DNA of 64,000 bases from CAJBLF01 sp041675025. Lineage in GTDB: Bacteria > Patescibacteriota > Gracilibacteria > Absconditabacterales > Absconditicoccaceae. A model generated the notes under the pieces. That model was not told the origin of the DNA and ran no database searches. It saw only the letters and a list, made by a program, of their open reading frames with translations. This document shows, piece after piece, positions 24,020-34,351 of the stretch. Location: NCBI GenBank assembly GCA_041675025.1, contig JBAYUS010000003.1, positions 1 to 64,000 of the forward strand. Direction: 5' to 3'. Position 1 is the first letter of the stretch, and each line of letters starts with the position of its first letter. A program made the position numbers and the translations under genes.

Positions 24020-25393
24020 ATGAAACTTCAAGAATTCTTCAACACACAAAAAGATACAAGCTTTACTGATGTAGATAAATTAGATCTCTATCAGAGTATT
24101 TTGTATAAAAAAACAAAGCAGGCCTCACTTAAAAGGTCATCCTTTGTGCATGCAAAATATTTTGTATATACTATGGTGTTTGCAATATTGATGACAGGAA
24201 TGTATGGGGTTTACTTTATGAATGATGGGAATTTCCAAGACAACAACCGATTCGCTATCAAATCAAATACAACAAATACCGTTCAAGCAGATTATATAGC
24301 TCAAGTCATAGATGTAAAAGGAAGTTTTTCTATAGAACATAAGGGTGTTTTAGCCACAACAAATAACATCGGTAACGGCGACACTATTTTACTCAAAGAA
24401 GGGACTCAATTAGTATTCGAAATCAACAGTGGGACCAAGTCAAAAATTATCGGACCAGCTAAACTTATTATCCAAAAAACAACTGATGAAAATTATAAAC
24501 TCAATCTGATCTATGGAAACTTCATTCAGATGGAAGGAAAACAAACAACAGCACAGACAATTGAACTCGCAATCAACGACATTACCGTAAAACAACAAGA
24601 CAAATCTCAACCACTTAATTTCAAATTTGTAAAAGAAGGAAAAAATCAAATCTTCCAAAACAATGGTGCAGACATAATTGTTACCAAAAGTAATGGAGAA
24701 GATAAGGTGACCACTATCAGCAATAAACAAGTAGTAGCAATTCAAAGTAACGACATTAAAGTATTCGCAAATATAGATACATTTACCAAGGCAGTTCAAG
24801 AAAAAAATGTTTCTCAAACATTTTCATTAACTAAAGAAGAAACAACAACTTCAGGAACAGCAAAAGTAGAAACAATAGAAACAGCATTACTTAGTCTTCT
24901 CAATACTCCACAAATTGGAGAAAACAAAGAAGAAATAACAAAAGAAATATCTTCAGTACTTAGTGATGAAAAACAAATTTTAGATCCAATCCAAGACGAA
25001 AAAGTAAATTCTAGTCTTTATGTAGATTTTTATACTCCAGAACTCAAAGCTCTTGAAAGCGCATTTCTAGCAGGAGATGACGAAGAATTCAATAGTAATT
25101 TTGTCAAAATAGAAGGAAGAATACAAACTGTTTATCAAAGTTTTGGTATGTTATATAGTAAAATATTATGAACTCCAAATGAAAAAATTAAAGCATTAGA
25201 ATCAGCTATCATAAGCCTAAAAGAAAAAATAACTAATAATTATAAAGTTCCTCCAAAATACATAGAAAACCTTCAATCTATAGAAAAAACACTAAGCAAT
25301 ATACTTTCACAATCATATGGTAGTACAGCTGTTCAGGAAACAAAAACAGATATGCAAACAGATACACCAGCCGAAAAAACAATACAAGAATAA
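24020..25393 (+). CDS. FecR-like membrane-anchored protein
   Basis: 457 residues. Short cytoplasmic N-terminus (about 45), one membrane helix (YFVYTMVFAILMTGMYGVYF), then a FecR-like beta domain: VKGSFSIEHKG, GDTILLKEGTQLVFEINSGTKSKIIGP. The second half is helical, Thr/Glu-rich. FecR domains usually sense signals at the envelope, often with an anti-sigma role, but no sigma factor is next to it. Only one UGA codon is present, near residue 384 (KILGTPNE). Upstream lies the divergent ArsR gene. Confidence 0.75.
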
Positions 25394-25434
25394 TATATAA
25401 CGCAATAATTTTTTTTAAACAATAATAGAATTCT

Positions 25435-25701
25435 ATGCTTATTTTTTTTTATAAAAACGACGGCAGAAAACTTAAACAAATCATTACCTGATTACTCAAA
25501 TCATGAGCAGCTACAAAAATCAGAAGGATTAATTATGCTCAATCCTATACCCTTCACGACACCAAAATCCAAAAAACTGAAGAAAAAGCAATTATCATAG
25601 AATATACTCCAGAAAATCTTGGAAAATTAGAATCGTTATTGAAAAAATCAGAAATACATCGAATCATGATTAAAAATATAGATATTTCAAACCAAGCATA
25701 G
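25435..25701 (+). CDS. small protein of unknown function
   Basis: 88 residues, TAG stop, two UGA glycines. Predicted as a compact alpha-beta domain (MLIFFYKNDGRKLKQIITGLLKSGAA start; AIIIEYTPENLGKLESLL later). No family recognised. It lies 41 bases after the FecR-like gene and just before the terminator-containing leader of the next gene. Confidence 0.6.
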
Positions 25702-25727
25702 AGATACAAATCTTCACATCAAAAGTA

Positions 25728-25814
25728 TTTGCTCGTACCGCAAAGCGGTGTCAAAGAATATAGTATATTACCCAAATAACTCCAATTAAATCGCTTTGCA
25801 AAGCGATTTTTTTT
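25728..25814 (+). promoter_or_regulatory. candidate attenuator leader of the 25861 gene
   Basis: A small hairpin ACCGCAAAGCGGT (25737-25749) in the context TGCTCGTACC is followed by a perfect terminator (AAATCGC/GCGATTT with T-run, 25788-25814). The GCAAAGCG of the first hairpin is complementary to CGCTTTGC of the terminator, so the two could exclude each other. A similar TGCTCGTACC hairpin with compensating bases occurs at 34283. Confidence 0.45.
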
Positions 25815-25860
25815 AAGTATAAATTTTACTAGTTAAAAAACTTTACTCCTTATTATCATC

Positions 25861-27000
25861 ATGATCAAAAAATTACTTACCGGGGTTATTTTATGATTAA
25901 TGGCTTTTTGAGCACTTTATTTCTACTTTTTTTATACTGGAGACACAAGTACTTTACTAGACTGGATCCAAACATATAAACTTTATACAGCAATATTTTT
26001 TATCTCCGCTGTGATACTCTATGCACTCCAATGAAGAAATAAATTATTTAATTTCTTGATGTTTATCATTGTATTAATCAATCTATTTATCTTATGAAAT
26101 GTGTTTTTCAGAAACAACATAGGATTAAATAGTGGGCAATTTCTTACTCTATTTGGACTCATTCTGGTTGCATTAGCAGTAACATATATCACACATCGAG
26201 TACGTTTTATTTTTATGGGTATTGTTGGTGTTGGAATCGTTTTTGTGTTATTGACATGAGTACTACCTCTCTATGAAAATATGCCAAGTATAAATGATTT
26301 TATCTTATCACAAAAAGCAAAAATAATTAACCAATGAGCATCTGAAGGAACATTGCTCATCAAAAATGCCTTATGAAGTAAAGAAATATCACTCAGTGAA
26401 CTAAATAGCAACGATATAGATCTTTCTCAAAAAACTCAAATAAGTTTTGCCTCTAAGACAAAAACAGAGACAGAAAAAGTGTTTATCGATCTCTGAAACG
26501 GTTCATTTGTAAACATAAATCCTCAATCGGCAATTACCTTAGAACAAATAGAAGGTAAAACAACGATGCAAATCCTTCAAGGTAATGTAGAATATTATAT
26601 ACCTTCAAATCTCTCATGAGCACTAGAACTCATAGGAAAATATAAAGGGAAAAACATTCAAGACATCAAGTCTGATGTACGATCAAACTTAAATAACCAA
26701 TTTGAACAAAGAAAAGAAGAATTTTTTATCAATCAAATAGGTGGTAGTCTAGTTCTTAATCCAGCCATAAACAAAGTAATTAAATTTTTTATAAATACAC
26801 TATATAGTATCAGTCCAGAAACTTATCAAAAAAATCTAAACAACTATAACAATATTCAAGAATATTTTGGAATATCTATAACAGGAGTTACTATCTCAGC
26901 AAGCACAGGAGACAGTATTAAAAGTATATTTAATGATATTATGTCTCAAGCAAAAAAATGAGCTGAAGAAACTAAAGTCAATCAATGGTTAGGTAACTAA
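25861..27000 (+). CDS. membrane protein with FecR-like domain
   Basis: 379 residues. Four N-terminal membrane helices (to about residue 140), then an extracytoplasmic domain with DLGNGSFVNINPQSAITLEQ and MQILQGNVEYY, the signature FecR strand pairs, and a helical C-terminal part. UGA is used for many glycines. It probably works with the FecR-like protein at 24020 in envelope signalling (inference); no partner sigma factor is seen. It ends at a terminator. Confidence 0.65.
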
Positions 27001-27023
27001 TTGAGATACAATAAAAATAAAAA

Positions 27024-27057
27024 AAAATTCGAACAGGTAATACCAAGTTCGAATTTT
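27024..27057. terminator. bidirectional terminator
   Basis: AAAATTCGAAC / GTTCGAATTTT stem with 12-base loop between convergent genes. Confidence 0.85.
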
Positions 27058-27085
27058 AACATAAAATAATGTAATTGTTTTTCAT

Positions 27086-27193
27086 TTACTTGATTCTCCT
27101 TTTCTTTGATAATTTTTTTAATTTGGATCGTTTTTTACTTTTGCGATTTTCAACGGCTCTTTTGGCTTTTTTTCTTAAATTACATTTTCTCAT
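27086..27193 (-). CDS. 35-residue very basic protein, ribosomal-protein-like
   Basis: ATG is preceded by a near-perfect Shine-Dalgarno AAAGGAGG six bases upstream, rare in this window, and the frame codes 35 residues of which more than half are Lys or Arg (MRKCNLRKKAKRAV...). Such size, charge and strong ribosome binding site are typical of small ribosomal proteins or the AURKAIP1/COX24-like mini-proteins, but I cannot assign it to one. It is followed by the convergent terminator. Confidence 0.65.
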   Translation of the reverse strand: MRKCNLRKKAKRAVENRKSKKRSKLKKLSKKRRIK

Positions 27194-27256
27194 AATGACC
27201 TCCTTTCTAGTCTTTATTTGGTTTATATTTTCAGTGAATATATAGTTTAAAAGAAA

Positions 27257-30115
27257 TTAAGCAAGATTATCTCACATTACTTCATGAGTAATTTCATGAA
27301 CAACTTTTGTATATCCAGAAGCAGTTAAATGTCTTTTATCTATTTGATAGTCACTAGCAGCCAAAATAACATTTTTGTTGATATCTATAATAGGTAATCA
27401 ATTTTCTTGTGCAAAATTTTTGATAATAGCATTTACCTGGTCTACCTTAGTATCTGGAACCATATTTTTATCTGCATAATACTGTAAAGTAGGTAAAACC
27501 AACTGAACAGGAGCTATTTCATCTTTTATAGCCTGGAGGTTATTTTTCATATTTCCTACTAAATTTTTAGTAATATCATTTGCTCAAGTAATCAAAATAA
27601 GTGATTGTATTCAACCATTTATTAGAGTTGTTTTTTGTTCTTTTATTTTCGCAAGTAATTGAGCCGTATCATTTCCATTAAAATAATGAAAGTTTTTTGT
27701 TTGTTCTATAGACAATCATCACATAGATTTTATTCCTCCAGCATGTGAATCCCCCACTAATGCTAATTGATCAAAGTTTTTTGCCAAAATATCTGGATTT
27801 CAAGCATATTGTTCAGGATTTGTTACTGAAACATCGAAAAAACTAAGATTTTTGGTAGTATCTCTCACGGTCGCAGTAATTTCTTCTACCGTCATTTTAC
27901 CGTCTTTATTGGTATCAAATCATATATTTTGTGTATAAGCAGCACTTCATTTATAATACCCAACGTAGCTTAGTGGTTTTCCAATAAATGCTGGAGAAAA
28001 GACAGCTAAATATACATCTTCCAGAGTATGTAATTTATCTTTATAAGGCAAAAAATATTGTTCTACAAAATCCAACTGTTGAAGAGAATACATGTTCTTT
28101 AGTTGGTTTGTTGTTGTCCCAAGATTCACAGCTGTTGAGTCCATAAACTGAATCAATCAAGTAGCTGATGATAGTGGATTTTGTATTTTTGTATTAAGTG
28201 TACCAGCACTTTCAAAGGTCATAACTTTCATAAGATGTTCGGGGTCTATTCATAAATTAGATGAAATCTTTATTACCTTTTCAGTAAATTTTTTATATTC
28301 ATCGTTAGATAGTTTACATTTTTCTAAATCTAATCAGGTAGTTGATAGAGTTTTTGGGGTATATCATAAGGTCTCATAATTTTGATTATCAGGGGTTTTT
28401 AGTGTAGAATCTTGATAGATAGAGAGGTTTTCTATACCCAAAGCAACTCATCAAGCAAAAAATGTTCCACACACTAATCCTCCAGTCAATGCAAGCATAA
28501 AATCATCAGAAGTTTTTATTCCAGTCATAAAATCAACATTATTTACAAGAGATGGAATCGTAATCTGAAGATATTTCGTCATAGTATCTTCTGTAATAAT
28601 AAGCTCATTAAGTCTATCTTTATCAATAATAATATTTTTATCAGCATCTTCTTTTGTAGGTACAATTACTCACAAAGACTGAAGAACTCAAATATTTAAT
28701 GATGCCTTTTTATCATTAATATTATCATATAAAGATTTTTTAATAGTATCAAGATCTGATGGAATTTTAGCTTGTAAAGCAGGAGCCAAACCAGTTAAAG
28801 CAAAAACATCAATAGTTTTTGCACCAGTATATCATCAAGTTGTTATAAGATTTTTATAGGTCTGTAAGCTATTTTTAATAAATTCTTTCCCCTCTGGGGT
28901 CATATTTTTATCAATATTTTGTCTAAGATATTCTTGATATAATCATTCTATTCAATTATTAAATCACATAATTTTTAGAGCGAAATTAAGGACTCATCAT
29001 TTCTTCTTTCCATCTTTTCCACGAAAAAGCTCCATTGGATTTTGAATTCATATAATACTTCATAAAGATCAAAACCCAAAAACATTAATATCAAGAAATC
29101 ATCAAACGGTAGCCATAAGATCTACTGCTTGATTCTTATATCAAGATCTTTTTTCAAGAAAATTTTGAGCAATAGGTAATGAAGCCATAATAACTTCTAT
29201 ACTTTTTTTATTAATAGGCATTTTATCATTATCAACTATTTTTTTTAAGTCAATTTTATCTTGTTCAGACATATCTCCAATTTTTTCATTGGAAACAATA
29301 AGTCATAAATCTTTAGGAGTTTTTGATAATAGTAGTGTGTCATCGGTCCAAGCAACATCAGTCAATAATTTTCTAAAATCATTAGGATTGGAAAGCTTCT
29401 GAACCTGAGAACCATCACCAAGTTCTTTTCATTCACCTGAATAACGACTTATAAAACCAACACAATTTTCTACTTTTTTTGCAAGAGTAAAAAAACCATT
29501 AGTTTTTCCTACCCCACCAAATAATTTATCAATCATTCATCCAGAACCAAAAGCACCAACAAGACCAGTTAATGTAGATGAAGCATCTTTTGTATCAGTT
29601 TTAGAAAAATTTGAAAAAAAATCTACTCCCTGAGCTCATGAACGAGTAAGTTCATCCATCATAGAAAATTGTGTTCCTATAGAAAGAGAAGAAATAACAC
29701 CATCAGAGACATTTAATACCTCTGTTCCTGATTTTTTAAATGATTGCTTAAGATATGTTTCTACTGTAGTAGAAATCTCAGTAGCGAATTTTTCAATAGT
29801 AAAATTTTTTATCTCTCATGAGGTCTCTAAAGTCTTAAGTTTGGTTTCCATAACGCTTCATTCAATATATTTTAGAATAGTTTTGTCTGTAGTATTTATA
29901 TTTTCTTTTAGTTTTTGTTGTTCTTTATTTGTTTGTTTATTTGTAGTATCATTTTCTATTTTTTTAAGATCATCTAATTGTTTTTGAAGATCATCTCTAT
30001 CTTTTTCAAGTTGTTCTTTTTGTTTTTTTTGTATATCAGATAAAACATTAGCCTGTAATGTAGCTAATTCATCATTTTTCAATTTTAAATCTTTTTCAAG
30101 TTGTTGTTTGTCCAT
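27257..30115 (-). CDS. large lysozyme-like / EF-hand / SGNH hydrolase protein
   Basis: 952 residues in one frame with UGA as Gly. Residues 1-90 form a charged coiled coil (KLKNDELATLQ, QKEQLEKDRDDLQKQLDDL). A long helical middle has hydrophobic stretches (FMLALTGGLVCGTFFAGGVALG about 540). Residues about 605-700 are a transglycosylase/lysozyme domain of phage type: FESAGT with a likely catalytic Glu, GLIQFMDSTAVNLGTTT, QQLDFVEQYFLPY. About 733 is an EF-hand-like loop DTNKDGKMTVEE. Residues about 780-945 are an SGNH hydrolase: VGDSHAGG (Ser), ITGANDITKN (block III Asn), DKRHLTAS (Asp-His). It could cut glycan and remove acyl groups from it. No signal peptide is seen at the N-terminus. Confidence 0.8.
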
Positions 30116-30185
30116 AATTATTAACTAATAATAAATAACTAAAGACTTATTATAATTATATTCCTTTTCTCTAAAAAAGCAAAAA

Positions 30186-30212
30186 ATCTGACCCAAAATC
30201 AGACTTTTTTAT
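30186..30212 (-). terminator. terminator after tRNA-like gene
   Basis: GTCTGA / TCAGAT stem followed on the minus strand by six Ts. Confidence 0.65.
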
Positions 30213-30234
30213 ATTATTATTTAATACTATAGTA

Positions 30235-30310
30235 TGGAGCAAGCGACGAGACTCGAACTCGCAACCTTCCCGATAAATCGGGACGTTCTAGCCAATTAAA
30301 CTATACCCGC
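30235..30310 (-). tRNA. tRNA-like gene with a six-base anticodon loop
   Basis: The complement folds with D arm GTTT/GAAC, T arm GCGAG TTCGAGT CTCGT and an encoded CCA, all typical. The anticodon stem TCCCG/CGGGA encloses only ATTTAT, six bases instead of seven, and the acceptor pairing GCGGGTA/CGCTTGC is weak with several wobbles and one mismatch. The anticodon cannot be assigned (TTT, TTA or TAT). It may be a decayed tRNA or one with an unusual role. Confidence 0.6.
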
Positions 30311-30369
30311 ACCAATTATTTTAAATATTTATTTATTCTGAATTATAAATTCTACATTCTGAATTCGAT

Positions 30370-30780
30370 CTACACTTCTATAATTTCTATATTTTTATCT
30401 TGTTTTTGTTTTTTTACTTTATCAGTAATCAATAAATTAGTCCAAGCTAATAATGTCAAAACAACTCATAATACCTTAAAAATATCACCAATATAGACAT
30501 ATGTTGTCACATCATTCAAAAGAACAGTATCTCAAATTATTATTAATGCTAAACCAAGCACAAATAAAGTAGCCTTAGTCATTCTAAAGTGTATTGGATA
30601 AATTCCAAAAAGTATAAATAAAAATAAACAAATTAATATTAAAATAAGAAAATATAAAGCATTATATTCAAGGTAAGCAGACTGAACTATAATAGTATTT
30701 TGAAAAAATAAATATGCTAAATATCCAATAAATCATCAAGAAATTACACTTATAATAATTCTTTTAATAATATCTTTCAT
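30370..30780 (-). CDS. small integral membrane protein
   Basis: 136 residues with four predicted membrane helices and a charged C-terminal tail (TDKVKKQKQDKNIEIIEV). UGA glycines occur at residues 15, 16 and others. TAG stop. Family unknown. It is upstream of the tRNA-like gene on the same strand and could be cotranscribed with it. Confidence 0.65.
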
Positions 30781-31173
30781 AATTTTTAAAAAAAAATAAA
30801 TAATCTAATTTAGATAAACATAAAAAGTATATATATTCAAAAAAAATATTCAATCTCTAATTTTAATCCAAACCCCTTATTAATATTTATTTAATAATAA
30901 ATTAATTTAAATTATATTAATAATATATTATAAAGAGGTTTTATTGATAAAATGTTAAATTAAATAAAAGAATAAGTAATAACCTTATTTTTAATAAATT
31001 AATAAATAGTTTCTAATGTTAAATTGTTAATAAATCATAAATATAAATAAAATATAATATATAATTTATATTTTTTTAAAAATAGAGTAAATAAAAACAA
31101 AAAACTCCCCTATAAGGAGTTTTAGCTATTTTTAAAGAAAATGGTATATCAAATAAATGTTAAAAACTTTAAC
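30781..31173. other. very AT-rich gap
   Basis: About 390 bases, extremely AT-rich, with no coding frame or RNA signature except the terminator at 31101-31123 serving the minus-strand gene at 31174. Confidence 0.6.
31101..31123 (-). terminator. terminator of pilin-like cluster
   Basis: AAAACTCC / GGAGTTTT stem with T-run on the minus strand. Confidence 0.8.
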
Positions 31174-31548
31174 TTATAATAAATTTACAATAATTCTTAC
31201 TATCGCATAAGAGAATATAGCTATTAAAATACCGATAAGAGCTCACATTAATAGTTTATTAGCTTCTTTCATTTTTGATGCATCCCCTTGTGCTGAAATT
31301 AATTTTATTCATCAAAAAATTAACACTCACATACATATAGCTCAAATAGAAAATCGTAAATATTTATTAATTATTTGAATAGTTTCAAAAAAAGTAGATT
31401 CATCCCCCTGTATTTGGCTTGGTCATGTTACTATTACGTCTTCTTGTCATTGGCTTGGTGGTACTTCAACTACAATAGCAAAAGTAGAAAACAGTGAAGT
31501 TAAACCAAGAGTTGTATAAATTATTCAGTGTAAAAAGTTTTTAATCAT
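31174..31548 (-). CDS. TrbC/VirB2-type pilin-like protein
   Basis: 124 residues: an N-terminal hydrophobic signal, a short Gln/Asp-rich segment, and two membrane helices separated by ISAQGDASKMKEANKLL. This two-helix layout with a small polar loop (G-IKLISAQGD-K-KEA) is the TrbC/VirB2 pilin pattern common in CPR genomes. UGA encodes several glycines. It lies in a row with a second protein of the same design (31572), two small charged proteins and PilT. Confidence 0.6.
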
Positions 31549-31571
31549 AAGAAAATTTATATAAATTAAAA

Positions 31572-32213
31572 TTATGGAGTTCCTAATGAACTTACTGTAA
31601 GCGAACTAATAATATTTATAATACTTAAACTCATAAGAGATATTAATATACCCACTATAATAAGTGTTATATTTTTCTTTGCATCTTTTACTTCAGCTCA
31701 TTTAGCTGATTCTATAATCCACATAATTCCATTAAAGATTACCATAGTGATAGAAAGTACCATAGTTATTCTTAAAAGAAACTTAGCTATCCTTACAATA
31801 AGTGGAGCCTCAGTCTGCATTACAGTAGTATTATAATCTCATCCAAGGATTTGTTCACAAAATTCACGATCTCATAAAGCAGATTGTCCTAATGCGTTTT
31901 TTTGTGATCATAAATCTCCATTAGAGATATGTTCATTATTTACAAAACATCACTGCCCAAAATTATCTTGTACATTTACTCATTCTCTCAAAATTTCATT
32001 TCCTACCGCATTTTTTCATTTTCCAAGATCAATAATTGTTTCATTACTAAATGCTGGTGCAAATGCTTTTTCTAATAAATCTTCAGCATAACTTCTACTA
32101 CTGACTACATATATTATCATAGAGGTAATTAGTAAAACAAAAGTAAAAAACATAAAATGAAACATTCTGTTTGATCTTAAGTGTAGGATAAATTGTTTGT
32201 GAAGATTTTTCAT
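31572..32213 (-). CDS. pilin-like membrane protein with Cys-containing loop
   Basis: 213 residues. N-terminal helix (FMFFTFVLLITSMIIYVVSS), an external loop of about 100 residues with cysteines (QCFVNN, EFCEQILG), then two C-terminal helices separated by ESAKGAEVKDAKKNI, again the TrbC/VirB2 pattern. It may be a larger pilin or a pilus-assembly membrane protein. 24 bases separate it from the gene at 31548. Confidence 0.55.
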
Positions 32214-32218
32214 AAATA

Positions 32219-32629
32219 TTAAATTTGAGTAAGTAAATTATCTGCTTGTTGATCTTCAATTTTATCATGTTCAAATTCTTTTTGTTTAATTTCTTCCATT
32301 CTCTTTGTATAGACCATATCTTCTCGTTTTTTTGTGTATTTGTTTTTTAATTCATCTTTTTTCTGTTCATATTTCTGTTCTATTTCCGATAATTTCTGTT
32401 TTTCTCTTGCAAGAATATCTTTTAATTTATTTATCTGTTCTTGATTCATCATAGGCAAAAGATTAAACCACGATTGTTTTTCTTCGGGATTATCCATAGA
32501 TTTTGAATTTAATACCAAAGTAATAATTTCTGGCATGGTAGTAAGAAATTCATCAGGTATAGTAAATTTTTCTGCTTTTTCTCGCAGTTCTTGTGGAAGT
32601 TTTGTTTTTATAAGATCCATATTTACCAT
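32219..32629 (-). CDS. coiled-coil protein of pilus cluster
   Basis: 136 residues, soluble. The first half is a short helical domain (KLPQELREKAEKFTIPDEFLTTMPEIITLVL), the second a long coiled coil rich in Lys, Glu and Gln (NKLKDILAREKQKLSEIEQKYEQKK...). It contains no glycine, so the code gives no clue. It ends five bases before the 32213 gene start, so probably one transcript. Function unknown. Confidence 0.65.
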   Translation of the reverse strand: MVNMDLIKTKLPQELREKAEKFTIPDEFLTTMPEIITLVLNSKSMDNPEEKQSWFNLLPMMNQEQINKLKDILAREKQKLSEIEQKYEQKKDELKNKYTKKREDMVYTKRMEEIKQKEFEHDKIEDQQADNLLTQI

Positions 32630-32655
32630 CAGAATATTATGTTTATATATAAAAT

Positions 32656-32838
32656 TTATTTTTCGTTATGAATTTTTTCCAATATTTTTTCTGCTTCTAT
32701 TTCTTCTTTAATATGGTAGTTGTCAGATTTAGATTGGATAATAGGTACTTTTTTCATATTTTTTTTCATCTTTTCTATTTCTTTTTTTGAAAGATGTTTT
32801 GGATGAGATCATCATACATATGTTCATAATGAGTCCAT
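32656..32838 (-). CDS. 60-residue charged protein of pilus cluster
   Basis: Starts MDSLGTYVGGSHPKHLSKKEIEK, with three UGA glycines, which support translation under code 25. The rest is Lys/Glu-rich and helical. It lies between pilT and the coiled-coil gene in the same orientation. Family unknown. Confidence 0.5.
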
Positions 32839-32905
32839 TTTTTTGAATTTAGAATGTAAAGTGTAGAGTTAAGAATTAAGATATTTCTTTATATATTCCA
32901 TATTC

Positions 32906-33976
32906 TTATTGCGGTCATGTACCAAATAACCACGCTACTTCTTTGGGATCGATAATTTCTTTATCTATCAATCTTTGTGCATATTTTTTAAGACTGATCA
33001 TTCCAATGAGTGATGATGTTTCGATAATACTATCGATTTGATCAATAGCTCTTTTTTTAATATTATTTTTGATAGATGTTGTATTGATCATAACTTCAAA
33101 AATTCCAACTCTAGATTTTTCATCCTTGGTTTTTACCAGAACTTGTGATTGGATTCATATTAATGATTCAGCTAATCTATCACTAACACTTTCTTGAATT
33201 TCTGGTGGAAAAAATGAAATATATCTGTTCACAGTATTAGAAGCAGAATTTGTATGAAGAGTAGAAAAAACCAAATGTCCTGTTTCAGCAAGACTCAATA
33301 CTGATTCAGCAGTTTCTCTATCACGAATTTCTCCTACGAAAATAATATTTGGATCTTCACGCATAGCAGATCTAAGCGCATTACTAAATGATCGTGTATC
33401 GTGTCAGATTTCTCTTTGAGAAATAATACATTTTTTTGGTTCGAAAATAAATTCAATCGGATCTTCTATGGTGATAAGATTTTCATTTCTTGTTTCATTC
33501 AGATCTTGAAGCATTGCAACCAGTGATGTTGACTTACCAGAACCTGTAGGACCAGTTACCAAATACAATCATTTTTTAGCGGAAAGAATATGTTTTTTGA
33601 TGCTATCAGATATATCTGAGAAAATAAGATCTTCAAGTTTTTTGGCCATAGCATTAATTTTTCTCATTACTACACCAATTCTTCCTGTTTTGAAAAAAGC
33701 ATTTACTCTGTAGGGTATTCCGTTTTTTGATACAAATGCAAAATCAGCTTCTTTGTCTCATAAGAATTTATCAAATCTTTGTGGATTTCCTTGAAACAAC
33801 TGTCTAAGAACGATTTCCATAGATTCGTTACTTAATTTACCTGCTGTTTCTTCTCTAATAATTTCTCCATTATTTCTATAAGAAATACTTTCTCCTCATG
33901 ATAAATGAAGATCCGAAATATTTGGATTTTTTTCTATTAGAACAAGGATCTGTTCTATATCAAATGAATTTGCCAT
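32906..33976 (-). CDS. pilT: type IV pilus retraction ATPase PilT
   Basis: 356 residues. N-terminal PAS-like part, then Walker A GPTGSGKST, Asp box EDPIEF, Walker B VGEIRDRETAESVLSLAETGHLVFSTLHT with the His box. This is the standard PilT/GspE-family retraction motor. UGA supplies Gly before the Walker A strand (KKGLYLVTG) and elsewhere. It heads the minus-strand cluster of pilin-like genes, suggesting retractile pili used for contact, twitching or DNA uptake. Confidence 0.95.
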
Positions 33977-34351
33977 TCAAAGCTATGTAGTAAAGTAAAA
34001 TTCTTATATAATTGTATTCAGAAACGCAAAATTTGCAAATTTTGATAGAGTCAAAAAGAAAAAGATTTGACTTTTGGGTGATTTATGATTCTCACACAGA
34101 TAAAACCTACTATTGCTTTGGTTCTAAAGCTACTTTAAATTACTATGTCGTTCAAGTCAAAAAATCAACAAAAAAACACCATTTTAGCTTGATGTTCAGC
34201 CAAAATATACTATACATGAAAAACACATTTGAGATGTAAAATAAATCCTTATGTAGAATATACATTTGTATGTGAAAACAATATGCTCGTACCACACAGT
34301 GGTATAAGGAATCTACAAGCAAAAAACCTTAGGGTTATTTTTTATTTTGAC
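33977..34351. other. leader region of the LCP gene with shared hairpin motif
   Basis: Between divergent pilT and the LCP gene. At 34281-34303 it has TGCTCGTACC with hairpin ACCACACAGTGGT, the counterpart of the 25728 leader. A small AACC/GGTT hairpin with a T-rich tail (34325-34349) lies just before the start codon. An open frame at 34012-34239 starting at TTG is probably chance. Confidence 0.4.

Noticed and set aside
34012..34239. 75-codon frame starting at TTG before the LCP gene
   Set aside because: No ribosome binding site, no UGA glycines, no motif, and it covers the leader region; probably chance in AT-rich DNA.
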